In this document: positions 8,264 to 16,920 of the stretch, piece after piece
Layout: every line of letters starts with the position of its first letter
How positions within the stretch are numbered: position 1 is the stretch's first letter
From: Cohnella nanjingensis
GTDB lineage: Bacteria; Bacillota; Bacilli; Paenibacillales; Paenibacillaceae
Assembly (NCBI RefSeq): GCF_014212125.1
Contig: NZ_JACJVP010000041.1
Location: 143,766-207,765, forward strand
Direction: 5' to 3'
Length of the DNA: 64,000 nt
Position numbers and translations under genes: made by a program
Notes under the pieces: generated by a model
What the model was told of the DNA's origin: nothing
Database searches by the model: none
Seen by the model: the letters and a program-made list of their open reading frames with translations, nothing else

Positions 8264-8881
8264 ATGAGATGGCAGGACGGTGCGGGGACTTACGGATCTT
8301 TTATCAGCCTGGGCTCCACTTGTCAGACCGCTTATCAGCTGAGGAGGCTGCAGTTGCGGAAGTTCGCGGGTCCGCTCGATTGGTTCATCTCCCGTTCCGT
8401 TCCCGACGTGGCTCGTCTGATCCGCAACCGGTTCGGCGGCTTTATGGACTTGGAGCGGCTCGAGCTGGCGGGGAGGGAGCCCGACAAGTACGTCGTGAGA
8501 GACAACGAATATGCGATTGTCTCCTATCACGACTTCCCGCTCTTTCCCCGGTGGACGGACGGCTATCCCGACTTTAAGATGAAGATCGATCGCCGCGTGC
8601 ACGCCTTTTTGACCGCCGTCAAAAAAGGGCCCGTCTGCTTCGTCCGCAGCGACACGTCCAAGACGGAGGCGCAGCAGCTGTACCGCGCGCTTCGTGCGAT
8701 CGTGCCCGGCCGGTTCCGCCTCCTCATCGTGAACAACGGACTGGAGCGCGAAGTGCGAGACGAGGAGTGGGGCTTGCCCCATGTCGCTTCCGTCTCGATC
8801 CCCCGAGGAGCCGATTGGCGCGGATTCGACCCGGCATGGGATCAGATCATGAAGGAGTTCAAGCTCAAATCCGGTTCCTAA
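8264..8881 (+). CDS. DUF1796 family putative cysteine peptidase
   Basis: A 205-residue protein. The N-terminal stretch FISLGSTCQTAYQLRR followed by FAGPLDWFIS is the hallmark of DUF1796, a family proposed to be papain-like cysteine peptidases. The candidate nucleophile Cys is in GSTCQ, and a candidate His is in IVSYHDFPLF. The function of the family is not established. GAGGAG lies eight bases before the ATG at 8264, so I prefer this over the GTG at 8255. It is a single gene, convergent with the biosynthetic cluster that ends at 8949, and has no obvious functional link to it. Confidence 0.8.
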   Translation: MRWQDGAGTYGSFISLGSTCQTAYQLRRLQLRKFAGPLDWFISRSVPDVARLIRNRFGGFMDLERLELAGREPDKYVVRDNEYAIVSYHDFPLFPRWTDGYPDFKMKIDRRVHAFLTAVKKGPVCFVRSDTSKTEAQQLYRALRAIVPGRFRLLIVNNGLEREVRDEEWGLPHVASVSIPRGADWRGFDPAWDQIMKEFKLKSGS

Positions 8882-8948
8882 ATGCCGTGCGGCGGTTGGA
8901 TCGATGAGGATGCGAGGAACGCGGCAAACAAGAAGCAACGGTAACGGC

Positions 8949-9884
8949 TTATCGGGCGACAGTCGAACCGGTCCCTCCCGCCGACTTCATCCCGTAGGCA
9001 ACAAGCAAGCTATCGATTCGCGCCTGATTGCTCTGCAAATACAAGTTGACCCAGGTAAGCAGCCGGACGTCGTCGGGCGGAATCGCGATCGCGATCAGAT
9101 CGACTTGATCCGGCATGAGGTGCAGCTGCAGGTCGATGGAGCGATCGGGATTATTCGCGAGCAGCTGCTTTAATTGCAATTCATCGTAGTAGATCGCCGC
9201 CACCTCGCCTTGGATAGCGGCATCCATCGCTGCCTGCGGCGTTGCGTATTGGACGACCTCGGCTTCCGGGAACAGGAGATTCGCGTAGCTGACATAGGAG
9301 GTCCCGGCGATGACGCCGATCTTGACCTTCGCCTGGCCGAGGATCTCCAGAGGGTCTTGGCTCGCGGAACCGAGCCGCGCGATGGCCAGCCGATTAAGCA
9401 ATAAGCCTTGGTGCAGCATCAGATACGGGTTGGAGAACAGCACTTTCTGCGCTCTCGGCAAGGTTGCGCTTAGCTTCGATACGGCGACGTCCGCCTGTCC
9501 CGAGGCGATCTGATTCACCACTTCTTCGAAGGAGTCGGCCGTTCGCACATATTCGACGCCTACGCCCAGCTGCGCTGCCATATCCGCAGCCAATGCCACG
9601 TCGCTTCCGGACAGGACGCCTTCGTCATTGTTGTAAAAGAAGGGCTTGCGATCCATCGCGGGCATGGCGACCCGAAGGCTCCCTCGCGCATAGATCGCTT
9701 TCATTTGCGGCGAATAGTAGGCGAGATCCGCCTCCGAGACCGACCGCTTCACGGGCGTCACGACGAATCCGTTGGACCCGTTGGGAGAGGCCGCCAGTCT
9801 CGTTGCCTTCCCCTCCGCGCCGCAAGCCGCCAAGAGGAGCATGCCTATGAGCAGCGGGATGCCCGCTAGATGGACGCTTCTCAT
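8949..9884 (-). CDS. Solute-binding lipoprotein, amino-acid ABC (SBP family 3) type
   Basis: A 311-residue secreted lipoprotein. The signal peptide MRSVHLAGIPLLIGMLLLAAC ends in a lipobox. The mature part has the family 3 solute-binding fold: GSLRVAMPAMDRKPFFYNN, SGSDVALAADMAAQLGV, VNQIASGQADVAVS and KIGVIAGTSYVSYAN. Family members deliver polar amino acids or related acids to an ABC permease, but no permease or ATPase is encoded beside it. Its ATG overlaps the acpS stop (ATGA), so it is the last gene of the coupled biosynthetic operon. In that place it could serve as a sensor, an immunity or ligand-binding protein, or feed a transporter elsewhere. The ligand is unknown. Confidence 0.85.
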   Translation of the reverse strand: MRSVHLAGIPLLIGMLLLAACGAEGKATRLAASPNGSNGFVVTPVKRSVSEADLAYYSPQMKAIYARGSLRVAMPAMDRKPFFYNNDEGVLSGSDVALAADMAAQLGVGVEYVRTADSFEEVVNQIASGQADVAVSKLSATLPRAQKVLFSNPYLMLHQGLLLNRLAIARLGSASQDPLEILGQAKVKIGVIAGTSYVSYANLLFPEAEVVQYATPQAAMDAAIQGEVAAIYYDELQLKQLLANNPDRSIDLQLHLMPDQVDLIAIAIPPDDVRLLTWVNLYLQSNQARIDSLLVAYGMKSAGGTGSTVAR

Positions 9885-10273
9885 GCGCGAACCTCCCGCT
9901 CGATCACGACGATCGCGCCCGCGGTCGCCGCCGTATGCGTAATGCTGAGATGACAGGTGCAAGGCGAATCGAGCTGCCGCCGGACGGCTGCGGACAACGC
10001 GAGGACCGGACGGCCCAGCCGATCGGGCATCACCTCGATATCCCGCATGCCGATCCCCTCAGGCAAAGCCAAGCCAAGCGCCTTCATGAGCGCTTCCTTG
10101 GCCGCGAAGCGGCCGGCGAGCCACTCGGCGCGGCGGCGATCGCCCGTCAAGGCCCGAAAGGCCGGCATCTCGTTATCCGACAGCAGCCGTTCGATCAGCA
10201 GATCGTCTTTCTTCCTTAGCATCTTGTCGAATCTGCCGATATCCGCAAGGTCTATTCCAACGCCTATGATCAA
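9881..10273 (-). CDS. acpS: Holo-[acyl-carrier-protein] synthase
   Basis: A 130-residue phosphopantetheinyl transferase of the AcpS type. It transfers 4'-phosphopantetheine from CoA to the serine of an acyl carrier protein. The two signature regions are present: GVGIDLADIGRFDK at the N terminus, with the Mg2+-binding Asp, and LAGRFAAKEALMKALG, with the catalytic Glu-Ala region. It starts with TTG after GGAGG at good spacing. It lies 24 bases after the pseudo-SDR gene and overlaps the next lipoprotein by ATGA. Being inside the ketosynthase/ACP operon, it is most likely dedicated to the ACP at 11784-12107 rather than the housekeeping copy. Confidence 0.92.
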   Translation of the reverse strand: MIIGVGIDLADIGRFDKMLRKKDDLLIERLLSDNEMPAFRALTGDRRRAEWLAGRFAAKEALMKALGLALPEGIGMRDIEVMPDRLGRPVLALSAAVRRQLDSPCTCHLSITHTAATAGAIVVIEREVRA

Positions 10274-10297
10274 TCGAAGTCCTCCGCTCTTGAGGCG

Positions 10298-11038
10298 TTA
10301 TAGCGCGGGATCCATCCCTGCGCCGATCTGGATATTCTGGCCGCTGATCAGATGCGCCGGCGCGCGAAGCAGCCATTCGACGGACGCCTCGGCCATCTCT
10401 TGGGGCAAGGGGAGATAAGGCTTCAGCGTATGAATCTCCAACCGCCGCTTAAGCGTCTGAAGACCCGCCGGATCCTCCGGAAGCGCGTAATAGCCGTACG
10501 TCAAGGCGTTCACGGCGACGCGGAACGGGGAGAGCTCCTTCGCCAGCGTCTTCATCATGGCGATCGTGCCGTGGTTCATCACCGGAGAGGAAGGGTATCC
10601 GGCGTAGTACAAGCTGTCCGAAAGCAGCAGGAACAGCATGTGCCCCGCCTTGTTGCGGGCCATATGCGCCGCCGCCGCGCGGCTGTACAGAAAGCGGGAG
10701 CGCAAGGCGGCCGTCGTTCCAAACCCGAATGCGCCGGGGTCCGAGGCATAAGCTTGCGCCTCGTCCGCAACTTCCACCCCGTGAATCAAATCATGCAAGC
10801 CGCCCATGCGCAGAGCGGCCTGATCGACCGCCTCCCGAATGCCGGCCTCGTCGTCCGGCACGCCGCAGATCGGGAAAAATCGCTCGCGGCTTCGTTCGGG
10901 CAATCGTCCCGCGTACTCGTCTGCTTCCGCCTGCCCGGGCACGACCATGGCTACCGAACAACCTCGCGCGAGCAAGCCGAGAAGCACGCTCTCGTTGAAG
11001 AGCGCTCCCGGCTTCGTCAGCAATACCGCTCTGTTCAT
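10298..11038 (-). CDS. Degenerate SDR-family protein lacking the catalytic motifs
   Basis: A 246-residue protein whose length and pattern follow the FabG/SDR fold, but whose key motifs are lost. The Gly-rich cofactor loop normally TGxxxGIG reads TKPGALFNE. Where FabG has Ser-Tyr-Lys, the aligned stretch reads SDSLYYAGYPSSPVMNHG, with no Tyr-x-x-x-Lys. The C terminus (HLISGQNIQIGAGMD) is still SDR-like. Its ATG overlaps the FabG stop by ATGA, so the two are made together. It may be a structural partner of the active FabG or a non-catalytic ketoreductase-like subunit. It is an intact frame, so not an obvious pseudogene. Confidence 0.75.
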   Translation of the reverse strand: MNRAVLLTKPGALFNESVLLGLLARGCSVAMVVPGQAEADEYAGRLPERSRERFFPICGVPDDEAGIREAVDQAALRMGGLHDLIHGVEVADEAQAYASDPGAFGFGTTAALRSRFLYSRAAAAHMARNKAGHMLFLLLSDSLYYAGYPSSPVMNHGTIAMMKTLAKELSPFRVAVNALTYGYYALPEDPAGLQTLKRRLEIHTLKPYLPLPQEMAEASVEWLLRAPAHLISGQNIQIGAGMDPAL

Positions 11039-11787
11039 CGCAGGAACCCCCCGTCCAGCTTCAACACTTGACCGGATAAGTAGCCCGATGCGCCGCTCGC
11101 CAGTCCCAGGATGCCTTCCGCGACTTCCTGCGCCGTGCCTTGCCGCTTCAGATGCGTGTGATGCAGGAAGTTCTCCATCTTGCCGGGCGGGACCGGCTCC
11201 GTCATCTCCGTCGCGATCATGCCCGGCGCCACGGCGTTGACGCGAATGCCCTCCTCGGCATAACGGCGGGCGAGCAGCTTCGTGAGGCCGATGACCGCGC
11301 CTTTGGCCGCGCTGTAATTCGCCTGGGCTTCCCTGCCATAGAGGCCGGATACGGACACGACGTTAATGACGGAACCCCCGCCTTGCCGCTTCATATAGGG
11401 AATCGCTTCGGCGGCGCATAACAGCGTTCCCTGCAGGTTCGTGCGCAGGACGGCATCCCACTCTTCGACGGACATCCGCATGGCCAGGTTATCCCTCGTC
11501 GCGCCGGCGTTGTTCACCAGGACGTCAATGCGGCCGTACTCCGCCATCACCCGCCGCATCAGCTCCCCGACGAAGTCGGGATCGTCAACCGAACCCTGAT
11601 AGAAGCCGCCCGGCAGCGATTGGGCGGCCATCTCCGCTTGCAGCCGTGCCGCGATCTCTCCGCTCCTGGCATAGACGCCGACGACCGTCGCCCCCGCCGC
11701 CGCGAATCGCTCTCCCACCGCTCTCCCGATCCCCCGGGTAGCGCCCGTGATGACCGCTACCTGATTCCGGAGCGCCATCGCGGTCAT
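11035..11787 (-). CDS. fabG: 3-oxoacyl-ACP reductase, FabG-like SDR
   Basis: A 250-residue NADPH-dependent ketoreductase. It has TGATRGIGRAVG near residues 14-25, the NNAGAT motif, the catalytic Ser-Tyr-Lys set in SVSGLYGREAQANYSAAKGA, and the C-terminal YLSGQVLKLDGG of FabG proteins. It reduces 3-ketoacyl-ACP to 3-hydroxyacyl-ACP in fatty-acid or polyketide elongation. The ATG at 11787 overlaps the ACP stop (ATGA); an internal ATG at 11778 is also possible. Its place between the dedicated ACP and a pseudo-SDR shows it serves this operon, not general lipid synthesis. Confidence 0.9.
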   Translation of the reverse strand: MTAMALRNQVAVITGATRGIGRAVGERFAAAGATVVGVYARSGEIAARLQAEMAAQSLPGGFYQGSVDDPDFVGELMRRVMAEYGRIDVLVNNAGATRDNLAMRMSVEEWDAVLRTNLQGTLLCAAEAIPYMKRQGGGSVINVVSVSGLYGREAQANYSAAKGAVIGLTKLLARRYAEEGIRVNAVAPGMIATEMTEPVPPGKMENFLHHTHLKRQGTAQEVAEGILGLASGASGYLSGQVLKLDGGFLR

Positions 11788-12107
11788 GGATGCCCGGTCT
11801 CGGCGAGGCGATCCGCCTGTTCCCGCAGGCTGGCTTCAACAAAGCGGGCGATCGACGTCACATTGGTCAGATGTTCTCTTAACCGCTCCGCCGGAATCCC
11901 CTCGACCATCACCCCGAACACGGCTTCCAACCCCACCATGACTTCGAACGCCTCGACGGAGTCCAGTCCCAGCCCTTCGCCGAAGAGCGGCATCTCGTCG
12001 CCGATATCCGCGGCCGTCACGTCTTCGAGCTCCAACCGCTCGACGATCAGCTTTTCTTTTACCGTTTGCTTCATGTCCTCGAACGAGATGAGGTGCCCAT
12101 TCATCAT
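11784..12107 (-). CDS. Acyl carrier protein
   Basis: A 107-residue discrete carrier protein, longer than the roughly 78-residue housekeeping AcpP because of N- and C-terminal extensions. The phosphopantetheine attachment serine is in GLGLDSVEAFEV, the canonical Asp-Ser helix-II site. The surrounding helices are acidic, as expected. Its start overlaps the ketosynthase stop by ATGA, and its own stop overlaps FabG's start, giving tight translational coupling. It should carry the growing chain made by the ketosynthase fusion and be activated by AcpS at 9881-10273. An acyl donor role to the GNAT-like enzyme of the same operon is inferred. Confidence 0.9.
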   Translation of the reverse strand: MMNGHLISFEDMKQTVKEKLIVERLELEDVTAADIGDEMPLFGEGLGLDSVEAFEVMVGLEAVFGVMVEGIPAERLREHLTNVTSIARFVEASLREQADRLAETGHP

Positions 12108-14464
12108 ACGATCTCCTCCTTTAGGCTTGTCGGTGCTGCTTCGCTGACAACGGCGGCGGCCGTGTTGCCGTTCACGGATACGCTGACGGCCAGGACGCGC
12201 TTCATCGCGCCCGGCTTCACCCGCTCGGCTGCGATCCCCAAGAGGAGCATCGAGCTGAGCGATTCGCCGTAACCGTACTGCTCGTTCACGCTTATTAGCG
12301 GCATGTCCCTCCCCGCGAATCGCTCGCGGATGGCTTTGAACAGCGCCGCGCTTTCGCCGGGACGGCCCGGACTGTCGAGCAGCACGGCATCGATGCGTTC
12401 CGGCGCCGCGCCCGCTTGCGCGATCGCGTCTTCGACGGCTCTCGTCAGCGCGTCTATCGCGCGCGGCGAGCCCGGCTCTCCCCCGTAAGCCATGCCGAAG
12501 CCGCTCAGCTCCGCCAGCACCGGCCGTCCGGCGCGCAAGGCGTCGTCGATATCGGCCAGAGCCAGACCTACGCTCCCCTCCAACGGCGGATGCGCGCTAT
12601 CGGTCAGCCGCTTGGCGCGATCGATCCGCTCCGTGAGTCCGGACCGCTCCTCCCCGGCCGCGATGACGAACCGGTCGTGCACGCCGCTGCGGATGCTGCC
12701 GCACGCATAGGCCGCGGCGATGATCCCTTCGGCGCCGCCGCTGCTCAGCGAGCTGCTGAAGCCGCCGAGGGCGAGCTTCTCGGCCGTCTTGCCCGCGACG
12801 GAGTTCACGACGGTATGCGGGAAATAGATGCTGCTGGCCAGCTCCGGTCCGTTCTCGAACACGCTGTGAAGGAATTTGCCGATGCTGTCCGTGCTCCCCC
12901 TCGCGGTTCCGTAGATGAAGCCGATGTCGCGGCCCTCCGCCATCCCGCTGCGTTCCTCCCATCCGGCATCCGCCAACGCCGACTTCACCGCGCCGATGCT
13001 GAATTGACTCAGCCGGTTCATCCGCCTCTCGTAGAGGCCGGGATCGAACGACTTGAGCGAGAAAGCACAGGCTCCCGGCTTCTCCTCCATCGGGAGGGGA
13101 ACGGAGACGTCCTCGCCGGAGACGCTTCCTTGGCGGACCTCGCCGCCCAGCACGGCGCCGATCCCGACGATGCCGATTCTTCGTTCCCGGCCGGTCCCGA
13201 TCGTCTCCGGATGGGGATCGCCATCCGGCTCCGTCGGCCCCGTTCTCGCCACGATCGACGCGTTGTGGCCGCCGAAGGCCGAATTGTTGTTCAGGAAGTA
13301 GGCCGGCCTGCCCTCCGTCATGCGATTGGCGATGATGCGTAGCCCTTCGCAGCCCGCCCTCGGCTCGTCGTAATGAAGGGTCGCCGGCAGCAGTCCATGG
13401 CGGATCGCGTACAGGGACGTCGTCCATTCGATCGCCGCGGCTGCCCCGAGCGTATGGCCGAAGTACGCTTTGCTGGAGCTGAGCGGAATGTTCTGCAGGC
13501 GGTCGCCGAACACGCTGCGAAGCCCTTTGATCTCGGCTTGGTCGTTGGCCTGCGTGCCCGTTCCGTGCGCGTTGACGTAGTCGATCTGCGATGCCCGCGT
13601 TCCGGATTGGCGAAGCGCCATGCGCACGGCCGTCTGAATGCCGCGGCCTTCCGGATCGGGTGCCGTCTCGTGGTAGGCGTCGTTGCTGAGGCCGTAGCCG
13701 CAGATCTCCGCGTAGATCGTCGCGCCCCGCCGCAGCGCCCGGTCCAACGGCTCCATCATGACGAAGGCCGCTCCTTCTCCCAAGCTGAGCCCGAGCCGGC
13801 TCGCGAACGGCGAAGCGGGCACGGGGCTCAACGCCCGGAGCACGTTAAAGCCGGCATAGACCGCGTGCGACAGCGGATCGGAGCCTCCCGCCAGCATCGC
13901 GTCGGCATAGCCCCAACGGATCATGTCGTAGGCGAAGCCGATCGCGTTGCCGCTCGCCGCGCAAGCCGTATGGATGGTGGTCACGGGGCCGTTCAGCCCC
14001 AAATGGTTCGCGACGTCGTCGCCTTGCTGATAGAACGGATAACGGGCCGTTCTTCGTTCGTCGAGCTCCGTCACCGTCCATTGTTCCTCGAGCGACAGGA
14101 TGCCGCCGTTGCAGGTGCCGAGCGCCGCGCCCATGACCAGCCCTTTCGCGGAATGCTCCTTCAAGCCGCTGTCTCGGAGCGCTTGATCGGCGGCGACGAT
14201 CGCGTACCGCGCGCAAAGATCGTACTTCTCCCGCTGCTCCCGCGTGAAATAAGCTTTGGCCGCCTCCATGCGAAGCTCCGCGCCGATTCCGCTGTGAAGC
14301 CGGGTCGTCGGGAAGCGCCGCACGGGGCCGATGCCCGTCCGGCCCTCCCGCATGCCGGCCAATACGTCCGGGAACGTCTCCCCCAACGCGCAGAGAATAC
14401 CCATTCCCGTTACCGCGACGCGCCTGCTAGCCGTCCCCGTTGCCGCGACGCGCCTGCTAGTCAT
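12104..14464 (-). CDS. Fused ketosynthase and chain-length-factor-like protein (KS-KS)
   Basis: A 786-residue protein with two complete thiolase-fold ketosynthase halves. The first (residues about 12-410) has the full Cys-His-His triad: TACAASG (Cys168), NAHGTGTQ (His300) and FGHTLGAA (His337). The second (about 430-780) restarts with RRIGIVGIGAVLGG but reads GFSSSLSSGGAEG where the nucleophile Cys should be, and its His motifs are missing, so it looks like a chain-length factor. Type II polyketide systems normally encode these as two proteins. Start: ATG 14464; a GTG at 14488 is possible. The N terminus carries a 10-residue duplication. It presumably extends an ACP-bound chain by decarboxylative condensation. 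Confidence 0.88.
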   Translation of the reverse strand: MTSRRVAATGTASRRVAVTGMGILCALGETFPDVLAGMREGRTGIGPVRRFPTTRLHSGIGAELRMEAAKAYFTREQREKYDLCARYAIVAADQALRDSGLKEHSAKGLVMGAALGTCNGGILSLEEQWTVTELDERRTARYPFYQQGDDVANHLGLNGPVTTIHTACAASGNAIGFAYDMIRWGYADAMLAGGSDPLSHAVYAGFNVLRALSPVPASPFASRLGLSLGEGAAFVMMEPLDRALRRGATIYAEICGYGLSNDAYHETAPDPEGRGIQTAVRMALRQSGTRASQIDYVNAHGTGTQANDQAEIKGLRSVFGDRLQNIPLSSSKAYFGHTLGAAAAIEWTTSLYAIRHGLLPATLHYDEPRAGCEGLRIIANRMTEGRPAYFLNNNSAFGGHNASIVARTGPTEPDGDPHPETIGTGRERRIGIVGIGAVLGGEVRQGSVSGEDVSVPLPMEEKPGACAFSLKSFDPGLYERRMNRLSQFSIGAVKSALADAGWEERSGMAEGRDIGFIYGTARGSTDSIGKFLHSVFENGPELASSIYFPHTVVNSVAGKTAEKLALGGFSSSLSSGGAEGIIAAAYACGSIRSGVHDRFVIAAGEERSGLTERIDRAKRLTDSAHPPLEGSVGLALADIDDALRAGRPVLAELSGFGMAYGGEPGSPRAIDALTRAVEDAIAQAGAAPERIDAVLLDSPGRPGESAALFKAIRERFAGRDMPLISVNEQYGYGESLSSMLLLGIAAERVKPGAMKRVLAVSVSVNGNTAAAVVSEAAPTSLKEEIV

Positions 14465-15386
14465 TCCCGCTGCCGCCAAGCCGTTCACCCCCTGTCGCGC
14501 CGAGATCCTTGTACGCCGTTTTTCGCTCCGAGACGCCGGTCGCGTAAGGCGCGAGCCAGCGATCCAGCATCCTGCCCATCTCCGCGGATTGACGGTTCAC
14601 CGCGAAGATGGCGCGAGGGATCCGGCTCTCCAATTGCATGGAGATGGATTGCGCGACCAGCATAAACGCGCAGCCGGACAAGCGCAGCGCCGGCGTGATA
14701 TACACGCTGTCGTATAACACCGTATCGTTGGCGATGCGATAGGTGATGCACCACCCCACCGTCACCCCGCCCATCCTTAAGCCTAAGCTGTTGCTCTCCA
14801 GCGGCAGATTCGGCTTGAACGGGGACAGGAAGGCCGGATACAGATGCCCTTCCAGCCGCCGCAGCCTAACCCGCTCCTCTGCGCGGAGCTCATGCCAATA
14901 GAAGGACTCCATACCGCCAGGCATGGCGGTCTTGCGGATCCAGGACGCCGCCGCGATGCTCGCGTCCGTCTGATAGACCTTCCCCTCTGTCGCGGGCTCC
15001 GACCAACCCTCGCGATGCAGCAGCGCTTCCAAGGCGGGCGTAATGGCTTTGCCCGAATAATAGACCAAGATCAGCTTCGGGCAGCGCTTCGCCTGCAGCA
15101 AGATCTCCGCTTGGCGGAGCAGCTCCGTCGCGATCCCTCGTCTGCGGAACTTGGCCGCGACGAAGAGGGAGACCACCTCCGCGTCTCTGCCGTCCTCCGG
15201 ACAATGAAGGACAAGCAAGCCGGCCGCTTCCGGCTTGCCCGCTTCCTCGGTCCATTCCGCGCCGACGGCGAAGCCGGTCCCGGAATCGTCCAACCGCTTC
15301 AGCAGGGAACGCGCATAAGAAAAAGTCAGCGAAGCGTAGGGCGTACTTCCCGCCGCATCCAGCCGTTTGACGATGAACATGGTCAT
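14457..15386 (-). CDS. GNAT-superfamily acyltransferase, apparently tandem
   Basis: A 309-residue cytoplasmic protein. The first half is a clear GNAT domain with the acyl-CoA loop VVSLFVAAKFRRRGIATELL around residues 70-90. The second half (VGWCITYRIANDTVLYDSVY and the following helix) has the beta-alpha pattern of another, more divergent GNAT fold. Such enzymes transfer acyl groups to amines. Its ATG overlaps the symporter stop (ATGA), and its stop overlaps the ketosynthase start. The neighbours, an ACP/ketosynthase set and a RiPP precursor, suggest it acylates the peptide. GNAT enzymes that join acyl chains to ribosomal peptides are known (goadvionin, selidamides). The role here is inferred; self-protection by acetylation is the alternative. 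Confidence 0.82.
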   Translation of the reverse strand: MTMFIVKRLDAAGSTPYASLTFSYARSLLKRLDDSGTGFAVGAEWTEEAGKPEAAGLLVLHCPEDGRDAEVVSLFVAAKFRRRGIATELLRQAEILLQAKRCPKLILVYYSGKAITPALEALLHREGWSEPATEGKVYQTDASIAAASWIRKTAMPGGMESFYWHELRAEERVRLRRLEGHLYPAFLSPFKPNLPLESNSLGLRMGGVTVGWCITYRIANDTVLYDSVYITPALRLSGCAFMLVAQSISMQLESRIPRAIFAVNRQSAEMGRMLDRWLAPYATGVSERKTAYKDLGATGGERLGGSGND

Positions 15387-16735
15387 GCCCCCTCGGTTGC
15401 GCCCCTGCTCAGGTGCGGTTGCGCGCTGCCGCGCGGCTTCGACGCTTCCTCGTCCGCGAATACGGACGCGTCTTCTCCCGAATCGGCGATCAGGACGGTC
15501 GATGCGCAATTCAGCATGATATTCGCCGTCGTCACGCCGGGATCGATGATGGGGTTCACCGCCATCAAGAGAATGACCCCCGTCGCATAAGGAAGGTGCA
15601 GCGGATCGGCGATCAGCGAGATCATGCCGATGGACACGATGCCCGGCGATCCCGCGCCGGCGACCGCCGCCAAGATCGCGCCGGACAAGGCGATCAGCCA
15701 GCCTTGCATGTCCAACGAGACCCCGTACAGTTGCGCGATGAAGACGATGCCGGTCGTATAGGTCAGCACCATGCTGTAGCGGCATAGCACGATCCCTAGC
15801 GGCACGACCAGATTGACCGTATTCGCGTTCAACTTGAACCGGTCGCGCAAGGTCTCCAAGACGTAGGGCATCGTGGCGATGCTGTTCTGCGTTCCGAAGG
15901 CAATCCAGAGCGGCTCCTTCAATCCGCGCAAGGTTCGGAGGAAGGGCAGCTTCAGCTTGACGGAGACGACTCCGGCCCCCAGCAGCAGCAGCAGGAGACT
16001 CGCCGCGTAGATGCAGGCGATATACTTCACCATGGCCAGCAGCAGGGCCGCGCCCGCGCCGGCGATCTGACCGGCCATCAAGCAGAACATCCCGGCCGGC
16101 AGGACGTACATCGCCCAGGAGATCATCCGTTGGAACGCTTTGAACAGCAAATCCGTCATTAAGAGGAACTGGTCGCCCGCGTGGACCGAGAGCAGCCCGA
16201 CGGCCATGCCGACCACGACGGAGAAGAATAAGATCTGCAGGCTGTCCCCTTGGCCGAGGGCGATGAAGATATTGGAAGGAATGAGATCGAATACGAATCG
16301 GAGCAGGCCGCTTCCCGCGGCGGAGGCGCCCGCTCCCGCATCCGCGGATTCGGCGGCGGGCTCCCGGTCCAGCACTTCTTGGCCCAGCACCATGCGCTGA
16401 TCGGAGGAGAAGCCTTCGCCGGGGTGGCCGATCCGGGCCGATCCGAGTCCGAGCAGGCCGGCCAAGAGCAGCCCTCCCAGGAACACGAGCGTCATCCGCC
16501 TCAGCACCTTGAACGAGCCGGTCGACATGAACAGCCGTCCTACGCTTGCGATGATGGCCGTGACCATGATCGGGATGACGCACATTTTGAGAAACGACAA
16601 ATATAAGTTCCCGTAGGGAACGAGCTTCTCGGCGAGACGGGGCTCGTACAACCCGACGAGCACGCCGGCGACGATGGCCCCGACCATCGCCCAGATCGAA
16701 CGCAGCCAACGAAGCGGGAAGGGAAAGCGGTTCAT
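15383..16735 (-). CDS. Dicarboxylate/amino acid:cation symporter (DAACS family)
   Basis: A 450-residue membrane protein with about eight hydrophobic segments. It fits the GltP/GltT/DctA family: the opening ...GLYEPRLAEKLVPYGNLYL, LKMCVIPIMVTAII, the SPGIVSIGMISL hairpin region and MAVNPIIDPGVTTANIML (the family's NMDGT-like and DxxxTxxN region, here altered). Such proteins take up glutamate, aspartate or C4-dicarboxylates with H+ or Na+. Positions 120-150 hold an Ala/Gly-rich extracellular insertion. AGGTGA precedes the ATG. It heads the coupled run into the GNAT, ketosynthase and ACP genes, an unusual place for a nutrient transporter, and may supply a building block or export a product. Confidence 0.88.
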   Translation of the reverse strand: MNRFPFPLRWLRSIWAMVGAIVAGVLVGLYEPRLAEKLVPYGNLYLSFLKMCVIPIMVTAIIASVGRLFMSTGSFKVLRRMTLVFLGGLLLAGLLGLGSARIGHPGEGFSSDQRMVLGQEVLDREPAAESADAGAGASAAGSGLLRFVFDLIPSNIFIALGQGDSLQILFFSVVVGMAVGLLSVHAGDQFLLMTDLLFKAFQRMISWAMYVLPAGMFCLMAGQIAGAGAALLLAMVKYIACIYAASLLLLLLGAGVVSVKLKLPFLRTLRGLKEPLWIAFGTQNSIATMPYVLETLRDRFKLNANTVNLVVPLGIVLCRYSMVLTYTTGIVFIAQLYGVSLDMQGWLIALSGAILAAVAGAGSPGIVSIGMISLIADPLHLPYATGVILLMAVNPIIDPGVTTANIMLNCASTVLIADSGEDASVFADEEASKPRGSAQPHLSRGATEGA

Positions 16736-16920
16736 GAACTGGCGTCACCTACTGTAGGATAATCAATCGTCTATGAATAACAAACGTTTCTTCATGAATC
16801 ACATGAGGAAGCGTAAATGGGATATTCGTGGTCATGGTATGCGGCGGCGCTGCGGGAAGAACCCCGCCTAAGCGGGATTCCCTCCGCGAACCTGTCGCTT
16901 CAAATACAGTAGAATTCGAA
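16736..16920 (-). terminator. Gap between RiPP precursor and symporter, with a weak hairpin
   Basis: 185 bases without a gene. A small GC stem (CCCGC/GCGGG, 16863-16876) lies just after the precursor stop. It lacks a long T-run on the minus strand, so it could only partly stop transcription, for example to make the precursor mRNA more abundant than the downstream enzymes. The rest looks like leader sequence for the symporter gene. Confidence 0.35.

Noticed and set aside
13373..14665. Plus-strand frame of 430 codons
   Set aside because: Antisense to the KS-CLF gene; Arg-rich composition and no motifs.
14457..16748. Single 763-residue protein spanning symporter and GNAT regions
   Set aside because: The first part is the wrong frame of the symporter gene; the real GNAT gene starts at 15386 with an ATGA overlap.
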